Of a stretch of DNA of 64,000 nucleotides, positions 62,440 through 64,000 are shown piece after piece (position 1 is the first letter of the stretch; every line of letters begins with the position of its first letter). The stretch comes from CAVQCX01 sp963775335 (lineage in GTDB: Bacteria; Pseudomonadota; Gammaproteobacteria; Chromatiales; Chromatiaceae), in assembly GCA_963775335.1 (NCBI GenBank), contig CAVZIJ010000002.1, positions 930,001 through 994,000 of the forward strand, in the 5' to 3' direction. The position numbers and the translations under genes were made by a program. The notes under the pieces were generated by a model. The model did no database searches. It was not told where the DNA came from and saw only the letters and a program-made list of their open reading frames with translations.

Positions 62440-63406
62440 ATGGGAAAACAGGTGAAGGTTAGCAAAGTCTGTATCCTCGGCGGTACCGGCTTCATCGGCC
62501 GGCATCTCTGTGCGCGACTCAGTCGCACTGGGGCGACGATCGTCGTGCCGAGCCGGCATCCGCATCGCCACCGCTCCCTGACCACGCTGCCGGGCGTCTC
62601 GCTCGTCGAGGCGAACATCCTCGATGCAAGAGGGCTTGCCGGCCCCTTCGCCGGGTGCACCGCGGTCATCAACCTGGTCGGCATCCTCAACGAGACCGGC
62701 AGACGGCAATCCTTTCGTCAGGTCCACGTGGAGCTGGTCGACCGGATCGTTGAGGCCGCGCGGGCCGCAGGTGTTCGCCGGCTATTGCACATGAGCGCGC
62801 TGCACGCCGACGAAGGCAAGGGCAGCAGCCTGTATCTGCGCTCCAAGGGAGAGGGCGAGAACCGGGCCCACACCTTGGGCGGGGCAAGCATGGGCGTCAC
62901 GAGCTTCCGACCCTCGGTCGTGTTCGGTCCCGACGACAGCTTCTTCAACCGCTTCGCGACCCTGCTGAGCTTGATCCCGGGCCCCTTCCCGCTGGCGTGC
63001 CCGCGGAGCCGTCTCGCACCCGTGTACGTGAGTGACGTGGCCGAAGCGTTTGCGCGCGCCCTCGGGAGCCCGCGAGCCATCGGCAAGCGCTACGAGCTGT
63101 GTGGTCCGCGCACCTTCAGCCTGCGCGATCTGGTGGATTACACCGCGCGCCAGCTCGGTATCCGCAAGACCATCATCGGCTTGCCCGACATCGCCGCCAG
63201 ACTCCAGGCCCGAATCTTGGAGCGGCTGCCGGGCAAACTCTTCACCTACGACAACTACCAGTCGCTTCAGACCGATAGCGTCTGCTCCGAGGACGGGCTT
63301 GCGGCCTTGGGGATCGAGGCGACCGAACGTCGATGCCGTAGTGCCCGACTTTCTGGCCGAGCGCCGCGGCGCCGGCGCCCTCGCTCGGCTGCGGCGCCGG
63401 GCCTGA
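62440..63406 (+). pseudogene. NAD-dependent epimerase / complex I NDUFA9-like reductase (frameshifted as given)
   Basis: Extended short-chain dehydrogenase with Rossmann motif CILGGTGFIGRHLC, then AVINLVGILNETGRRQSF, YLRSKGEGE (YxxxK) and TSFRPSVVFGPDDSFFNRFA. This resembles NDUFA9-type proteins; substrate unknown. After GIEAT the frame is lost at GAACGTC (63325-63331); reading one base on gives VDAVVPDFLAERRGAGALA and a stop at 63406. As written, the unshifted frame instead runs on without a stop into cca. TGCTAAACT (62406-62414) could be an extended -10. The ATG at 62440 or GTG at 62452 may be the start. Confidence 0.83.
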
Positions 63407-63432
63407 GCGCGGATCGGGCGGCGGCGCCTGAC

Positions 63433-64000
63433 ATGCAGCGCTTTCTGGTCGGCGGCGCGGTGCGCGACCTGCTCCTGGGGCTGGAGCCCCGGGAGCGCGA
63501 CTGGCTGGTGATCGGGGGCAGCCGAGAGACCCTCCGTGCGGAGGGATATCGCGAGGTCGGAAAGGCCTTCGCCGTGTTCCTCCATCCGGAAACGGGTGAG
63601 CAGCATGCCCTGCCGCGGGCCGACACCGGCGAGCGAGCCCTGGAGGAGGATCTCGCGCACCGCGACCTCACCATCAATGCGATGGCCATGGACGAGCAGA
63701 GGCACCTGATCGATCCCTGCGGCGGTCGCGCCGACCTCGAACGGCACCTGCTGCGCCATACACCGCATTTCGCTGAAGACCCCCTGAGGGTGCTGCGCCT
63801 CGCCCGTTTCGCCGCCCGTTACCGTCCCCAGGGCTTCGTAGTGGCGGAAGAGACCGCGGAGCTCGCACGTCGGATCGCCGGCTCGGGCCAGCTGCAAGCC
63901 GCCGCCCCTGGGCGGATCTGGGCCGAAATCGCCCGGGCCTTGGCCGAGCCCGAGGCCCGGACGTTCTTCGAGACCCTGCGCTCGCTCCGCGCCCTGGCCG
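63433..64000 (+). CDS. cca: CCA-adding tRNA nucleotidyltransferase (partial, cut by window edge)
   Basis: Adds or repairs the 3'-CCA end of tRNAs. The visible N-terminal 189 residues carry MQRFLVGGAVRDLLLGLEPRE, the RDWLVIGG strand that follows, EDLAHRDLTINAMAMDE (catalytic-metal region) and GRADLERHLLRHTP, then EDPLRVLRLARFAARY, all typical of the class II nucleotidyltransferase head and neck of gammaproteobacterial Cca. The C-terminal body, where an HD domain may occur, is outside the window. Start ATG at 63433; because of the upstream frameshift the preceding gene is in frame with it. Confidence 0.93.
   Translation, partial: MQRFLVGGAVRDLLLGLEPRERDWLVIGGSRETLRAEGYREVGKAFAVFLHPETGEQHALPRADTGERALEEDLAHRDLTINAMAMDEQRHLIDPCGGRADLERHLLRHTPHFAEDPLRVLRLARFAARYRPQGFVVAEETAELARRIAGSGQLQAAAPGRIWAEIARALAEPEARTFFETLRSLRALA

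Overview
The window looks like chromosomal DNA of a high-GC, autotrophic gammaproteobacterium, probably in or near the Chromatiales (purple sulfur or related sulfur-oxidising bacteria). The evidence is a form IA RuBisCO operon with its activase (cbbL-cbbS-cbbQ-cbbO) and a divergent cbbR, a separate phosphoribulokinase gene, a gammaproteobacterial rsmI-lpoA-yraN-diaA-dolP block, and the rsmI/rnpB/mraZ junction. I saw no photosynthesis or sulfur-oxidation genes here, so the energy source is not shown. No tRNA, rRNA, CRISPR array or transposase gene was recognised.

Layout. 1-6180: the 5' part of the dcw (division and cell wall) cluster on the minus strand, mraZ-rsmH-ftsL-ftsI-murE-murF, with a recognisable promoter and MraZ operator. 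6345-6714: RNase P RNA. 6864-11386: rsmI, and divergently lpoA-yraN-diaA-dolP. 11373-13554: an FAD-linked oxidase and a periplasmic di-heme cytochrome c. 13681-22291: recC-recB-recD with overlapping genes. 22547-28861: prk, a FIST-domain protein, dxs, a small lipoprotein, gpmI. 29328-36881: one 2,517-residue trimeric-autotransporter-like surface protein made almost wholly of 15-residue repeats. 37529-44553: cbbR and cbbLSQO, with a short inverted-repeat element in every gap of the operon; one copy carries a GxxExxY (PD-(D/E)xK-like) gene. 44663-47760: two paralogous TPR-sulfotransferases. 47866-55975: gspAB-like pair, yqhA, DAHP synthase, a Sel1 protein, a hotdog protein, an inositol-phosphatase-family protein, a YgjP-type metallopeptidase. 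56217-64000: slt, an 806-residue cyclase-like protein, a Met-rich exported protein, a TauE-type permease, an NDUFA9-type reductase and the start of cca.

How the parts fit: prk makes ribulose-1,5-bisphosphate, CbbLS fixes CO2, CbbQO is the matching RuBisCO activase, and gpmI works on the 3-phosphoglycerate branch; dxs and DAHP synthase feed isoprenoids and aromatics. The dcw genes, lpoA and slt build and recycle peptidoglycan.

Three things stand out. First, four genes (lpoA, diaA, the FIST gene and the NDUFA9-like gene) each carry a single extra base, and in all four it falls inside the same heptamer, GACGTTC or its complement, as if GACGTC had gained a base. Second, a family of short elements ending in GAACCGC-type inverted repeats occupies all three cbb intergenic gaps and one site upstream of the DAHP synthase. 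Third, the giant adhesin replaces the usual coiled-coil stalk with about 150 Asn/Ser/Gly-rich 15-residue repeats, including eight tandem 228-bp units in two homogenised blocks.
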